The translations under genes and the position numbers were made by a program. 64,000 nt of DNA, from contig CAWDOU010000005.1 in assembly GCA_963804055.1 (NCBI GenBank), forward strand, positions 186,001 through 250,000, read 5' to 3'. Under the pieces are notes generated by a model. That model had not been told where the DNA came from and searched no databases. It saw only the letters and a list, made by a program, of their open reading frames with translations. Source of the stretch: Bog-473 sp963804055 (GTDB taxonomy: Bacteria > Actinomycetota > Acidimicrobiia > Acidimicrobiales > RAAP-2). Positions 33,767-42,715 of this stretch are shown here, in pieces; the first letter of the stretch is position 1, and every line of letters begins with the position of its first letter.

Positions 33767-36283
33767 ATGCCACAGTCGACACGCGGCTCGGGCCGCGGGG
33801 GAGCAGGCTCGGGCGGGGGCGGCGAGACCCCGCCGGCGGCCGAGGAGCCGGTCAGCGGTTCGATCGAGCCCATAGAGATCCAGGAGGAGATGGAGCGCTC
33901 GTTCCTCGAGTACTCCATGTCGGTCATCGTGGCCCGCGCCCTGCCCGACGTGCGCGACGGGCTGAAGCCGGTACACCGCCGGATCCTCTACTCCATGTAC
34001 GACAACGGGCAACGTCCCGACCGGCCGCACAGCAAGTGCGCCAAGGTCGTGGGCGAGGTCATGGGGACCTACCACCCCCACGGCGACTCCGCGATCTACG
34101 AGGCGTTGGCCCGCATGGTTCAGGAGTTCTCCCTCCGGTACCCCCTGATCGACGGCCACGGCAGCTTCGGGGGCCGGGGACCCGACGACGGCGCCGCCGC
34201 GATGCGCTACACCGAGTGCCGGCTGGCGCCGCTGGCGCTCGAGTTGATGGCCGACATCGACGAGGAAACCGTCGACATGGTGGCCAACTACGACGGCTCG
34301 GCCCAAGAGCCGGTCGTGCTGCCGGGCAGGTTCCCCAACCTTCTCGTCAACGGGTCGCAGGGCATCGCCGTCGGCATGGCGACGAATGTCCCGCCGCACA
34401 ACATGGGCGAGGTGATCGACGCCGCCATCCATGTGCTGCACCATCCGGAGGCCACGCCGGACGATCTGATGGAGTTCGTCAAGGGACCCGACTTCCCGAC
34501 GGGTGCGCAGATCCTCGGACGGCAGGGCATTCTGGACGCGTACCGGACCGGTCGCGGTTCCATCAAGATGCGCGCCGTCGCCGAGATCGAAGAGGGCCGG
34601 AGCGGAGACCGAATCGTCGTCTCCGAGCTCCCGTACCAGACGTCGGTCGAGGTGATTGAGCAGAAGATCACCGAGCTGGTCCGGGCCGGCGATCTCGACG
34701 GCATCAGCGGCATGCGCAACGCGTCGGCCAACCAGCAGCCGAGCCTGATCATTGAGCTCAAGCGCGATGCCAACGCCAACGTCGTCCTGAACAACCTGTA
34801 CAAGCAGACGCCGCTGCAGACCAGCTTCGGGGTCAACATGCTGGCCCTCGTGGACGGCGTGCCGCGCACGCTGAACCTGGCCCAGGCGCTGTCGCACTAC
34901 ATCGACCATCAGATCGAGGTCATTCAGCGCCGGTCCGCCTACCGGCTGGAGAAGGCGCGCAACCGGGCCCACATCGTCGAGGGCCTCCTCCGGGCCATCG
35001 ACATGCTCGACGCGGTCATCGCGACCATCAGGGCGTCGGCCGACCGGCCCGAGGCCCGCACGTCTCTGATGGCGGAGCCCTTCTCGTTCACCGAGGTGCA
35101 AGCCACGCACATCCTCGACATGACGCTGGGCCGTCTCACCCGCCTGGGGCGCTCCGAGCTCGAGGCCGAGATGGAGGAGCTGCGCGCCACCATCGCCGAG
35201 CTCGAGGCCATCCTGTCGGACGACACCAAGCTGCGCGCCGTCATCGAGACAGAAATGACCGCGATCCGCGACAAGTACGACAACCCGCGGCGAAGCGTGA
35301 TCACCCACGATCCCGGCGAAATGGGCGTGGAGGACCTGATCTCCGACGAGGAGATCGTCGTCACCATGACCCGGGCCGGCTACATCAAGTCCGTGGCCGC
35401 TGCCGCGTTCCGGACGCAGGGCCGCGGTGGACGCGGTGTGCAGGGCGCCCGGCTGAAGGAGGAGGACCTCGTCAGCCAGGTGGTGCACACCTCCGCCCAC
35501 GCCTTCCTGCTTCTCTTCTCGAACCAGGGCAAGGTCTACCGTCTCCGGGGCCACGAGATCCCGGTGAAGGACCGCACGGCGCGGGGGACTGCGGCGATCA
35601 ACCTGGTGCCACTGGCGCCGAACGAGTCGATTGCCGCCATCATCGCCACGCGGGAGTTCTCACCCGATCAGTTCCTCGTGTTCGCCACTGCGCTGGGCCA
35701 GGTGAAGAAGACGGCCATGAGCGAGTACGACAAGTCGCGCCGGGAAGGGTTCATCGCCATCAACCTGCGCGACGGCGACGAGCTGGTACGGGTCGTGGCC
35801 ACGTCGGGCGACGACGACCTCTTCGAGGTGACGCGCAACGGCATGACCATCCGCTTCAACGAGACGGACGTGCGGGCCATGGGCCGTGACGCGGCCGGCG
35901 TGCGCGGCATCCGGCTGCGTGAGGGGGATGCCGTTGTCTCGTTGGACGTGGCCGCGGACGACACGGACATCCTCATCGTGACCGACGCCGGCTACGGCAA
36001 GCGGACCAAGCTCGAGCGCTTCAACCGCCAGGCCCGCGGTGGGCAGGGGGTACGCGGGATCCGGCTGACCGGCAAGCGGGGCAGCGTGGTGGCGGCGTTC
36101 ATGGTCGCGCTCGACGAGGAGATCCTGCTGGTCTCCTCGGGTGGCGTGGTGATCCGCACCCAGGCCCGTGAGATCGCCTCGCAAGGGCGCGACGCCACCG
36201 GGGTCCGGGTCATGAACCTCGACGAGGGCCAGAGCGTGGCCGCGGTGGCCCGGGTGAACGCGGAGACCGAAGACGAAGGTTGA
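33767..36283 (+). CDS. gyrA: DNA gyrase subunit A
   Basis: 838 residues. The quinolone-resistance region reads YHPHGDSAIYEALARM, so serine and an acidic residue are at the two classical positions (a sensitive-type pattern). The catalytic tyrosine is in AAAMRYTECRL. The C-terminal pinwheel has the GyrA box-like QGRGGRG and repeated blade motifs such as RQARGGQGVRGIRL. Length is normal, with a Gly-rich N-terminal extension of about 30 residues. No tRNA gene follows. Confidence 0.97.
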   Translation: MPQSTRGSGRGGAGSGGGGETPPAAEEPVSGSIEPIEIQEEMERSFLEYSMSVIVARALPDVRDGLKPVHRRILYSMYDNGQRPDRPHSKCAKVVGEVMGTYHPHGDSAIYEALARMVQEFSLRYPLIDGHGSFGGRGPDDGAAAMRYTECRLAPLALELMADIDEETVDMVANYDGSAQEPVVLPGRFPNLLVNGSQGIAVGMATNVPPHNMGEVIDAAIHVLHHPEATPDDLMEFVKGPDFPTGAQILGRQGILDAYRTGRGSIKMRAVAEIEEGRSGDRIVVSELPYQTSVEVIEQKITELVRAGDLDGISGMRNASANQQPSLIIELKRDANANVVLNNLYKQTPLQTSFGVNMLALVDGVPRTLNLAQALSHYIDHQIEVIQRRSAYRLEKARNRAHIVEGLLRAIDMLDAVIATIRASADRPEARTSLMAEPFSFTEVQATHILDMTLGRLTRLGRSELEAEMEELRATIAELEAILSDDTKLRAVIETEMTAIRDKYDNPRRSVITHDPGEMGVEDLISDEEIVVTMTRAGYIKSVAAAAFRTQGRGGRGVQGARLKEEDLVSQVVHTSAHAFLLLFSNQGKVYRLRGHEIPVKDRTARGTAAINLVPLAPNESIAAIIATREFSPDQFLVFATALGQVKKTAMSEYDKSRREGFIAINLRDGDELVRVVATSGDDDLFEVTRNGMTIRFNETDVRAMGRDAAGVRGIRLREGDAVVSLDVAADDTDILIVTDAGYGKRTKLERFNRQARGGQGVRGIRLTGKRGSVVAAFMVALDEEILLVSSGGVVIRTQAREIASQGRDATGVRVMNLDEGQSVAAVARVNAETEDEG

Positions 36284-36304
36284 GGCCTGCCGGACGGCGG
36301 GGGG

Positions 36305-36967
36305 TCAGAAGATGTGCAGGGACGAGATCGGCCACACCCGCAGCTCGACCTTTCCCACGATCAGCGACCGGCTGATCGGGCCCCAGTACCTGCTGTCACA
36401 CGAATCGGTGCGGTTGTCACCCATCACGAAGTAGTTGTCGGCCGGAACCCGGTACGGCTGGGCCAGGTTCGAGCTGTTCCCTGCCGGCCCCGCGATGGTG
36501 ACGCCCTGCTCGGAGGCGGGGAGCCAGCTCTCGTCGAGCCGCTTGCCGTCGATGTAGACGTAGCCCTTCTCCAACGAGATGACGTCCCCGGGGAGGCCGA
36601 TCACGCGCTTGACGAGGTCGTTCACCTCGGGTCCGCCGCAGTTCTCGGTCGGCGGCCGGGAGAAGACGACGATGTCGCCCCGGTCGACACCGTGGAGGTG
36701 GTAGCTCAGCTTGTTGACGAGGATGCGGTCTCCGATCTGCAGCGTCGGCTCCATTGAGCCGGACGGGATGAAGAAGGTCTGCACGACGAAGGCCCGGAGG
36801 AGGACCGCCACCAGGACCGCCACGACGACGACGACAACGGCCTCTTTGATCCAGCGTGTCGGATGGGGGTCCTCGGGGGCCGGCTCGGGGGGACTCTCGA
36901 CGGCCGGAGGGCCGGCGGCGGGCGGTTCCTCGACGGCCAGCACCGGTTCGTTCTGGTCGGGCGTCAC
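36305..36967 (-). CDS. lepB: Signal peptidase I
   Basis: 220 residues. A Pro/Glu-rich cytosolic N-terminus (1-38) is followed by one membrane helix (EAVVVVVVAVLVAVLLRAFV). Catalytic serine is in FFIPSGSMEPTL and catalytic lysine in LVKRVIGLPGDVISL; box E is NYFVMGDNRTDSCDSRYWG. It cleaves secretory signal peptides at the outer membrane face. It is convergent with gyrA and separated by 21 bp. Confidence 0.95.
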   Translation of the reverse strand: MTPDQNEPVLAVEEPPAAGPPAVESPPEPAPEDPHPTRWIKEAVVVVVVAVLVAVLLRAFVVQTFFIPSGSMEPTLQIGDRILVNKLSYHLHGVDRGDIVVFSRPPTENCGGPEVNDLVKRVIGLPGDVISLEKGYVYIDGKRLDESWLPASEQGVTIAGPAGNSSNLAQPYRVPADNYFVMGDNRTDSCDSRYWGPISRSLIVGKVELRVWPISSLHIF

Positions 36968-37004
36968 CGCAGGCAGGCTAGACGGCGCCGCGGCAGGCCG
37001 GGGC

Positions 37005-38732
37005 TCAGGCCGGGGCCGGAATTACCGAGGCCGTATCGCGGCCCGATCGCAGGAGGGTGCCCGGGAGCGCGCCGGTGGGGGCGCCGTCGCGGATCGTCTC
37101 GGTCCCGTTCACCAGGACGCGTACGACCCCGTGGGAGCCGGCGTAGAGACGCGGCGTGTCGCCGGGCAGGTCGTGCACCAGCCGGGCGGGCTCGGACGCC
37201 ACCGTCTCGGGATCGAACACGAAGACGTCGGCGACGTAGCCCTCGCGGAGCAGGCCCCGGTCGCGCAGCCCGAAGAGCTGTGCCGGCTGTGCCGTCAACA
37301 TGTGGACGGCCTTCTCGACCGGGACGAGCTTGCGTCCGCGGAGGCAGTCGCCGAGGAAGGCGGTCGGATAGCTCGAGCCGCACATACGGTCGAGGTGCGC
37401 GCCGGCATCGGAGCCCCCCACCATGGCCCGCGGGTCGCTCCAGATCTCGGCCCGCATCTCCCAGGTCGCCTCCTCCCCGTCGTCGGTATTGGGCCAGAGC
37501 ACGGTGCGCAGGTCGTCCGCCAGGACGATGTCGAGGAGCGTGTCGAACGGCTCCGCTCCCCGCTCGGCCGCGATGTCGGCCACGGTGCGGAACGCGCACC
37601 CCTCGTTGTCGGGCGAGTACGTGTCGCCGATGATGTACGTGCCCCAGCGGGCCAGCCCGCGGAAGACACCCGCCTCCTTGCGATGGGCCAGCTCGTCGAG
37701 CTGGGCGCGCACTGCGGGGTCGGCCAGCTTCTCCATCCTTTCGGCCTCGGGGAGTCCCATGACGTCGCCCCACCCCGGAATGAGGAAGAGCGCACAGTGG
37801 GTGCGGAAGCTCATGTTCATCGGAACCAGCGTCGGCATCGTCAGGGCGACGATCCGGCCACCAGCCGCGGCGGCGGCCGACGAGGCGGACAGCTGGTGCT
37901 CAATGCGGTCGGCGGAACGGGAGTCGACGGTCAGGACGTTCCAGTTGAGCGGGCGCTGGGCGGTGACACTCATGGCCGTCATCAGGTCGATCTCTTCGGG
38001 GGTGAAGGAGTCCAGGCACCCGTTGGTGATGTACTCCAGCGTCGTGCCTTCGTGTGCGGCCACCTCCTCGCAGAAGGCGAGCATCTCGCGGCGATCGGCG
38101 TACCGGGAGCTGATGGGACGGCCGTCGCCGTCGGAGTGGGTCCGGGACTGTGAGGACGAGAACCCCAGACCCCCTGCCGCGAGGGACTCGGCCAGCAGGG
38201 CGCGCATGGCGGCAACCTCGTCGTCGGTCGCCACCTCCTCGCCGCGGTCGGCTCCCATCACCTTGCGCCGGAGAGCGCAGTGCCCGACCAGGAACCCGGC
38301 GTTGACGCCGAGCCGGCCGTCCAGGGTGTCGAGGTACTCACCGAAGGTGGACCAGTTCCACGGCACGCCGTTCTCCAGGGCGGCGAGCGGCATGCCCTCG
38401 ACCTTGGCCATCATCCGGCGGATGTAGTCGGCGTCCTCGGCGTTGATGGGGGCCAGCGTGAAGCCGCAGTTGCCCCCGATCACCGTCGTCACGCCGTGGA
38501 CGTTGGAGGGCGAGGCCAGCGGGTCCCAGAAGAGCTGTGCGTCGTAGTGGGTGTGGGGGTCGACCACGCCGGGCATGACCATGAGCCCGCCGGCGTCGAG
38601 CTCGACCGCCGCCTCTTCGTCGATCTGGCCGATGGCCACGATCCGGCCGCCGCGGATGCCGACATCGGCCAGGCGGCCGGGCTCACCGGTCCCGTCGATG
38701 ACCGTGCCGGATCGGATGACGTAGTCGAGCAT
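37005..38732 (-). CDS. Amidohydrolase family protein (N-acyl-D-amino-acid deacylase-like)
   Basis: 575 residues from ATG 38732, which has GGAGGT just upstream; an earlier in-frame GTG-type start at 38756 is less likely. The metal-dependent hydrolase motifs are VVDPHTHYDAQLFWDPLASP (HxH at about 65-67), TVIGGNCGFTLAP, and GGSDAGAHLDRMC near the end. The family removes acyl groups from D-amino acids or acts on related amides; the true substrate is unknown. It starts about 95 bp from the next minus-strand gene. Confidence 0.87.
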   Translation of the reverse strand: MLDYVIRSGTVIDGTGEPGRLADVGIRGGRIVAIGQIDEEAAVELDAGGLMVMPGVVDPHTHYDAQLFWDPLASPSNVHGVTTVIGGNCGFTLAPINAEDADYIRRMMAKVEGMPLAALENGVPWNWSTFGEYLDTLDGRLGVNAGFLVGHCALRRKVMGADRGEEVATDDEVAAMRALLAESLAAGGLGFSSSQSRTHSDGDGRPISSRYADRREMLAFCEEVAAHEGTTLEYITNGCLDSFTPEEIDLMTAMSVTAQRPLNWNVLTVDSRSADRIEHQLSASSAAAAAGGRIVALTMPTLVPMNMSFRTHCALFLIPGWGDVMGLPEAERMEKLADPAVRAQLDELAHRKEAGVFRGLARWGTYIIGDTYSPDNEGCAFRTVADIAAERGAEPFDTLLDIVLADDLRTVLWPNTDDGEEATWEMRAEIWSDPRAMVGGSDAGAHLDRMCGSSYPTAFLGDCLRGRKLVPVEKAVHMLTAQPAQLFGLRDRGLLREGYVADVFVFDPETVASEPARLVHDLPGDTPRLYAGSHGVVRVLVNGTETIRDGAPTGALPGTLLRSGRDTASVIPAPA

Positions 38733-38829
38733 GGGACCTCCGGGGCGGGCGCACACGGCGGCTGCCGGGCGCCGAAATCTGACGACCCGTCAGCTTATCG
38801 CTGGGAACGGGCGCCCTCTCGGGGCAGGC

Positions 38830-39360
38830 TCAGGCGGGTTGGTCCCGGGCTGGAGCCACCGCGGCCTGGTAGGCCCGGATGATGGCGGCCCTGATCTGTT
38901 GGAGACGGGCTTCCACGGCGGCCTGGCGCTCGGTCAGCAGGTCGAGCTGCTCCTCCATCTGCTCCCGGATGCGGCCGGTGGCGGCGGGGGAGGAGAGGTC
39001 CACGCCGGCCATGGCTCCGTGTAGCGCGAGCAGGTGATCGGCCCGGACGAAGAGGCCCTCGTCGAACTCCAGATCGCCTCCCTCGTCATCGGGCTGCGAC
39101 CACTCCTCCGCAGATGGGCCGCCGGCGAGGATATTCGGGAGCTCGTCGACGACGGCCGGCCGCTCCTTGCTTCGCGGGGCGCCTGCGCGGGAGAGGATCG
39201 CCACGTCGGCAGCGAGAATCGACCGGGCGTAGCTCAGCGCGTTCCGGATGAGCGTGAGATCGTCCCTCCAGGCCCGCACGGGGGCACCAGGCCGCTCGGC
39301 ATGGGCCGACGCTCCGAGGAGCAGGCCGATGTCGACCAGGTCGATCGGCCGGTCCCGCAC
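38830..39360 (-). CDS. Helical protein, possibly RsiG-like (anti-sigma type)
   Basis: 176 residues from GTG 39360, chosen because GGGAGG (complement of 39368-39373) lies eight bases upstream; the frame is open further but looks non-coding. Segments DDLTLIRNALSYARSILAAD, RPAVVDELPNILAGG and LTERQAAVEARLQQIRAAII resemble the helical hairpin of RsiG, the cyclic-di-GMP-dependent anti-sigma factor of WhiG. Most residues of the E(X3)S(X2)R(X3)Q(X3)D binding motif are not kept (only the S and R align), so nucleotide binding is doubtful. No sigma gene is adjacent. It could also be an unrelated coiled-coil protein. Confidence 0.5.
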   Translation of the reverse strand: MRDRPIDLVDIGLLLGASAHAERPGAPVRAWRDDLTLIRNALSYARSILAADVAILSRAGAPRSKERPAVVDELPNILAGGPSAEEWSQPDDEGGDLEFDEGLFVRADHLLALHGAMAGVDLSSPAATGRIREQMEEQLDLLTERQAAVEARLQQIRAAIIRAYQAAVAPARDQPA

Positions 39361-39750
39361 GGCGCGGCCTCCCGTCTGGTCGCCCTCGTCCCCCTGGGCG
39401 TGCGCATGCGCTGATGGCACCGGGTCACACTCCCCTCTCCGCCGTGGGACTCCTCGGGCCGACCCTTCCTCCACCTTTTCTCTACCACGAACGGGGCAAT
39501 CAGCAGGGCCATGCCAGCCTGGCGCTTCCCCTGAGGGGCGCAGACGCGGCGTCTCCAACGAGGGTTTGATCACCCCCCCTTGTGGATGACCGGTTCCTTC
39601 CTGTGGAACCCCCGTGTCCCATAGGTCCTCCCCAAGTCATCCACAGGCTGTGCCCGACGCAATCCCCATCCCGGACCTTTCGCGGCGGCGCGCCACGTGC
39701 TTTGCTCTGTGTGTGCCCGGCCGACGACACCACGACGCAGTGGCGATGCC
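39361..39750. promoter_or_regulatory. 390-bp divergent region with paired DnaA-box-like sites
   Basis: TGTGGATGAC at 39581-39590 and GTCATCCACA at 39636-39645 are perfect inverted copies 45 bases apart; each contains TCATCCACA (one mismatch to TTATCCACA), the same variant seen at 28999 in the probable oriC. CTGTGGAAC lies between them. The region also separates divergent promoters of the 39360 and 39751 genes. A role as DnaA binding region is inference. Confidence 0.4.
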
Positions 39751-40890
39751 ATGGTCCTGAACCTCCAGGCAACGTCCGATGGTGTGCTCCCGGGTCAGCT
39801 CCTCGAGCGCGCCATCCGGGCCGGCTACATCGACGCCGGGCGCTTCAACATCCCCGACGCCAACGTCCAGCCGGCCAGCCTCGATCTGCGCCTCGGGGAA
39901 CGGGCCCTGCGCATCCGCTGCAGCTTCCTGCCCGGAACGGATTCGGTCGAGCGGAAGCTCAAGGACTACATCCTCGACGAGATCGACCTCCGTGGCGACG
40001 GCGCCATGCTGGAGGCCAGATGCCCCTACCTGATTGAGTTGAAGGAACGGCTCGACCTCCCTGCCGGATTGCGCGGCAAGGCCAATCCGAAGAGCTCCAC
40101 CGGGCGCATCGACGTCTTCACCAGGGTCATCACGGACAACAGCGACCGCTTCGACGAGGTGGCGCCCGGGTACCACGGACCTCTCTACCTGGAGGTCGTC
40201 CCGCTCTCCTTTGCCGTCCGGGTCCGGGAGGACCTGACCCTCAACCAGCTCCGCCTCTCCATCGGGCGCCCGTGGCTGAGCGACGACGACGTCCGCCAGA
40301 CCCACTTGGAGGAGCCCATCCTGTTCAAGGGGGGCACGCCGGTGCCGGTCGAGGACCTCGTCCTCTCCAACGGGCTGTTCCTCGGGCTCGACCTGCGGGG
40401 AGACGAACGGGGACAGGTGGGACACAGCACCCGCGACAGCGCGCCGCTGCTCGACCTGACGTCGGGGGCAGAAGTCGACCCCATGCCGTTCTGGGACCCC
40501 GTGTTCCGGGAGGACGGCGACCGCCTGGTCCTGTCCCCGAAGCGCTTCTATCTCCTGATGTCCAACGAAGCGGTGAGCATCCCGCCCAACCTGGCGGCCG
40601 AGATGACGGCCTACGACCCGACCAGCGGCGAGCTGCGCACGCATTACGCGGGCTTCTTCGACCCCGGGTTCGGGTTCGATCCGACGGGAGGCTTCCGCGG
40701 CTCACGTGCCGCACTCGAGGTGCGGGCGCACGATGTGCCGTTCATGGTCGAGAACGGTCAGGCGGTGTGCAAGCTGACGTTCGAACGCATGCTCGAAGAG
40801 CCGACCGCGCTGTACGGCTCCGGCATCGGCTCCTCGTACCAGCAACAAGAGGAGACACTGAGCCGCTACTTCTCCCGTTCACGGAGGTAA
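39751..40890 (+). CDS. dcd: Two-domain 2'-deoxycytidine 5'-triphosphate deaminase
   Basis: 379 residues from ATG 39751, about twice the length of the usual Dcd. The first half has LPGQLLERAIRAGYIDAG, NVQPASLDLRLGERALRIRC, SFLPGTDSV and the signature RGKANPKSSTGRIDVFTRV; the second half repeats the fold (LVLSPKRFYLLMSNEAVSIP, AAEMTAYDPTSGELRTHYAG). Dcd converts dCTP to dUTP for thymidylate synthesis. This long form is best known to me from Proteobacteria. Which half is catalytic cannot be decided without alignment; the SSTGR element in the first half favours it. Confidence 0.88.
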   Translation: MVLNLQATSDGVLPGQLLERAIRAGYIDAGRFNIPDANVQPASLDLRLGERALRIRCSFLPGTDSVERKLKDYILDEIDLRGDGAMLEARCPYLIELKERLDLPAGLRGKANPKSSTGRIDVFTRVITDNSDRFDEVAPGYHGPLYLEVVPLSFAVRVREDLTLNQLRLSIGRPWLSDDDVRQTHLEEPILFKGGTPVPVEDLVLSNGLFLGLDLRGDERGQVGHSTRDSAPLLDLTSGAEVDPMPFWDPVFREDGDRLVLSPKRFYLLMSNEAVSIPPNLAAEMTAYDPTSGELRTHYAGFFDPGFGFDPTGGFRGSRAALEVRAHDVPFMVENGQAVCKLTFERMLEEPTALYGSGIGSSYQQQEETLSRYFSRSRR

Positions 40891-41159
40891 CCGGCAATCA
40901 CAAGAGGCCGTTCGTGTGCGCGGCCCGGTGCTTGTGAGGAAAGCAGCGACCGATTTGCCGCCGCGAGGCGTCAGCGATCGGCGTGGCGACTACGGACGGT
41001 CAACGGCGGCGCATGCAGCCCGTGTGCAAACACAATTCCCGAGCACCTTCGCATGCACTCTCGGGATTCCTCGTTTCGCCGGGTATGAGGGATGGGCGCG
41101 GCTGCAGAGCGGGTGTGTGTCCCCTTACACGCAGATGCAGAAGCAGAAGGAGCAGATCC
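40891..41159. promoter_or_regulatory. Leader of the chaplin-like gene
   Basis: This 269-bp gap carries the promoter and the ribosome site AGAAGGAG (about 41144-41151) of the surface gene at 41160. I see no RNA gene or hairpin. GTGCAAACACAATTCCC at about 41022-41038 has a partial match at about 43803-43832 (GTGCACACAA, then AATTCCC after a gap), upstream of another surface gene. Confidence 0.4.
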
Positions 41160-42677
41160 ATGAGGCGGAACCGACTGACATCCATTGCTGTCCTTACGAG
41201 CGGACTCATCCTGGCCGTAGGTGCGATGGCCGGGGCGGTGCCGGCGGGCGGCGCCACGCCGTCATCGACCGACGTCCAGACGACGGTGCAAGCGGTGGAG
41301 AACGCCGCGGCCGCCGCCGTCGCGGAGGCCACCGGCTCGGCCGCGCCGACCGGACCCGGACCCGCGTCGGACCCGCTGCCGTCATTGCCGGCATCCGTCG
41401 CCGCTCCCATCACCGCGCTCTCGAACGAACTCGGCAACACGGCGTTGCCCGGCCAGAATTCGGGCACCGGCACGAACACGTCTGGGCAGTCGTCCCCTGT
41501 CGCCAATGCCGACGCACCGGTCAATGCCTGCTCGCTGTCCGTCGGAGTGGCGGCGGACGCCGGCAGCAGCTGTTCCACGACCTCGGTCGGGCTCGACCAG
41601 CCCGGCGGGCTGGCGGACGCCAACGTCCCCATCACGGCGCAGGACAACGCCATCGGGCTGCTGAACGAGGCGGCAGCCGCGCTCGGGCTGACCAGTGGTC
41701 AGTCCGCCTCGACCGCACAGGACGGTGCCGTCAACGCGGATGCGCCTGTCAGCATCTGTTCGGTCAATGTGGGGCTCGTCGGCAACACATCGAGCGATTG
41801 CGACACCACGGGCACGAGCGGCCCCAGCTCGCAGAGCGGCACCGTCGATGCTGCCGTGCCGGTCAGTGTCTGTGACGTGATTGCGGAGATCGACGGGAAC
41901 AGCTCGGCCGACTGCCCGCAGCAAGCCGATCCCACGACCCAGCAGGGTCAGGCCGCGGACGTGTTCGTCCCGGTCACCGCCTGCGGTGCGGTGGTCGAGG
42001 TGGACGGAACTTCCAACGGCATGTGCATGCCCGACGCGGGGTTCCCGCTCGTCAACGACCTGCCGACGAACAACGGAAGTCAGAGTGCACCCGTCGACGG
42101 CGTCATTCCCGTCAACGCCTGCAGCGTGGTGGTCGCTGTGGACGGCACCGCCAACAACTCGTGCGAGCCGTCGCACGACTCGACCACCACGACCGGATCG
42201 GTCCCGTTGTTCGCTCCGGTCACGGTCTGCTCGGTGTCGGCCGCGCTCGACGGCAACGCCGGCAGCACGTGCACCGGAACGGACTCGAGCTCGACCGCCA
42301 TCGGCACCGCCGGCAGCCCCGGAACCGGCGCGACGGTGCCGGTCACGCTCTGTGGTGTGCAGGCCGCGCTCGAGGGCAGCGCCGCCGCCTCGTGCCCGCA
42401 ACCGGTGACGTCAGCGTCGACGGCTCCCACGGCTCCGAATGGGAGCCCCTCGTCGTCGGCTTCGTCCGGCGGGGGGCCGATCCCGGCCTCGCTCGTCTCG
42501 AACCCCGGACCGGTGAGCGCGCCCACAGTGGCCACCGCGGCGTCCGGCACCTCTCTGGCGTCAACCGGAGCCCCGCTGCTGCTCGAGGTGCTGATCGGCA
42601 CCGGGTTGCTGGCGATGGGCCTGGCTCTCAGCCGTTCCGGTCGTCGCCGCGCCAACGGGAAGGGCCTCGCTGAGTAG
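41160..42677 (+). CDS. Secreted surface protein with seven chaplin-like CX13C repeats and a LASTG sorting signal
   Basis: 505 residues from ATG 41160. A signal peptide (RRNRLTSIAVLTSGLILAVG) is followed by a linker and seven repeats of the form VPVTVCSVSAALDGNAGSTC. Their cysteine pairs are at about 124/138, 200/214, 238/252, 275/289, 321/335, 357/371 and 398/412, every pair exactly 14 apart. The end is LASTG (466-470), a hydrophobic helix and a RSGRRR tail: a LAxTG signal of the kind used by class E sortases. Chaplins are hydrophobic surface proteins of Streptomyces; the resemblance is in the PVxxCxxxVxxxG pattern, and the spacing here is shorter than the C-X17-C I recall. No sortase gene is in the window. 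Confidence 0.8.
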   Translation: MRRNRLTSIAVLTSGLILAVGAMAGAVPAGGATPSSTDVQTTVQAVENAAAAAVAEATGSAAPTGPGPASDPLPSLPASVAAPITALSNELGNTALPGQNSGTGTNTSGQSSPVANADAPVNACSLSVGVAADAGSSCSTTSVGLDQPGGLADANVPITAQDNAIGLLNEAAAALGLTSGQSASTAQDGAVNADAPVSICSVNVGLVGNTSSDCDTTGTSGPSSQSGTVDAAVPVSVCDVIAEIDGNSSADCPQQADPTTQQGQAADVFVPVTACGAVVEVDGTSNGMCMPDAGFPLVNDLPTNNGSQSAPVDGVIPVNACSVVVAVDGTANNSCEPSHDSTTTTGSVPLFAPVTVCSVSAALDGNAGSTCTGTDSSSTAIGTAGSPGTGATVPVTLCGVQAALEGSAAASCPQPVTSASTAPTAPNGSPSSSASSGGGPIPASLVSNPGPVSAPTVATAASGTSLASTGAPLLLEVLIGTGLLAMGLALSRSGRRRANGKGLAE

Positions 42678-42715
42678 CGGCGAGGCGGGGAGGCAGCAGA
42701 TGGAGGGAGGGGCCC

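Noticed and set aside
36284..36304. tRNA genes expected after gyrA in many actinobacteria
   Set aside because: Only about 20 bp separate gyrA and lepB; no cloverleaf is possible.
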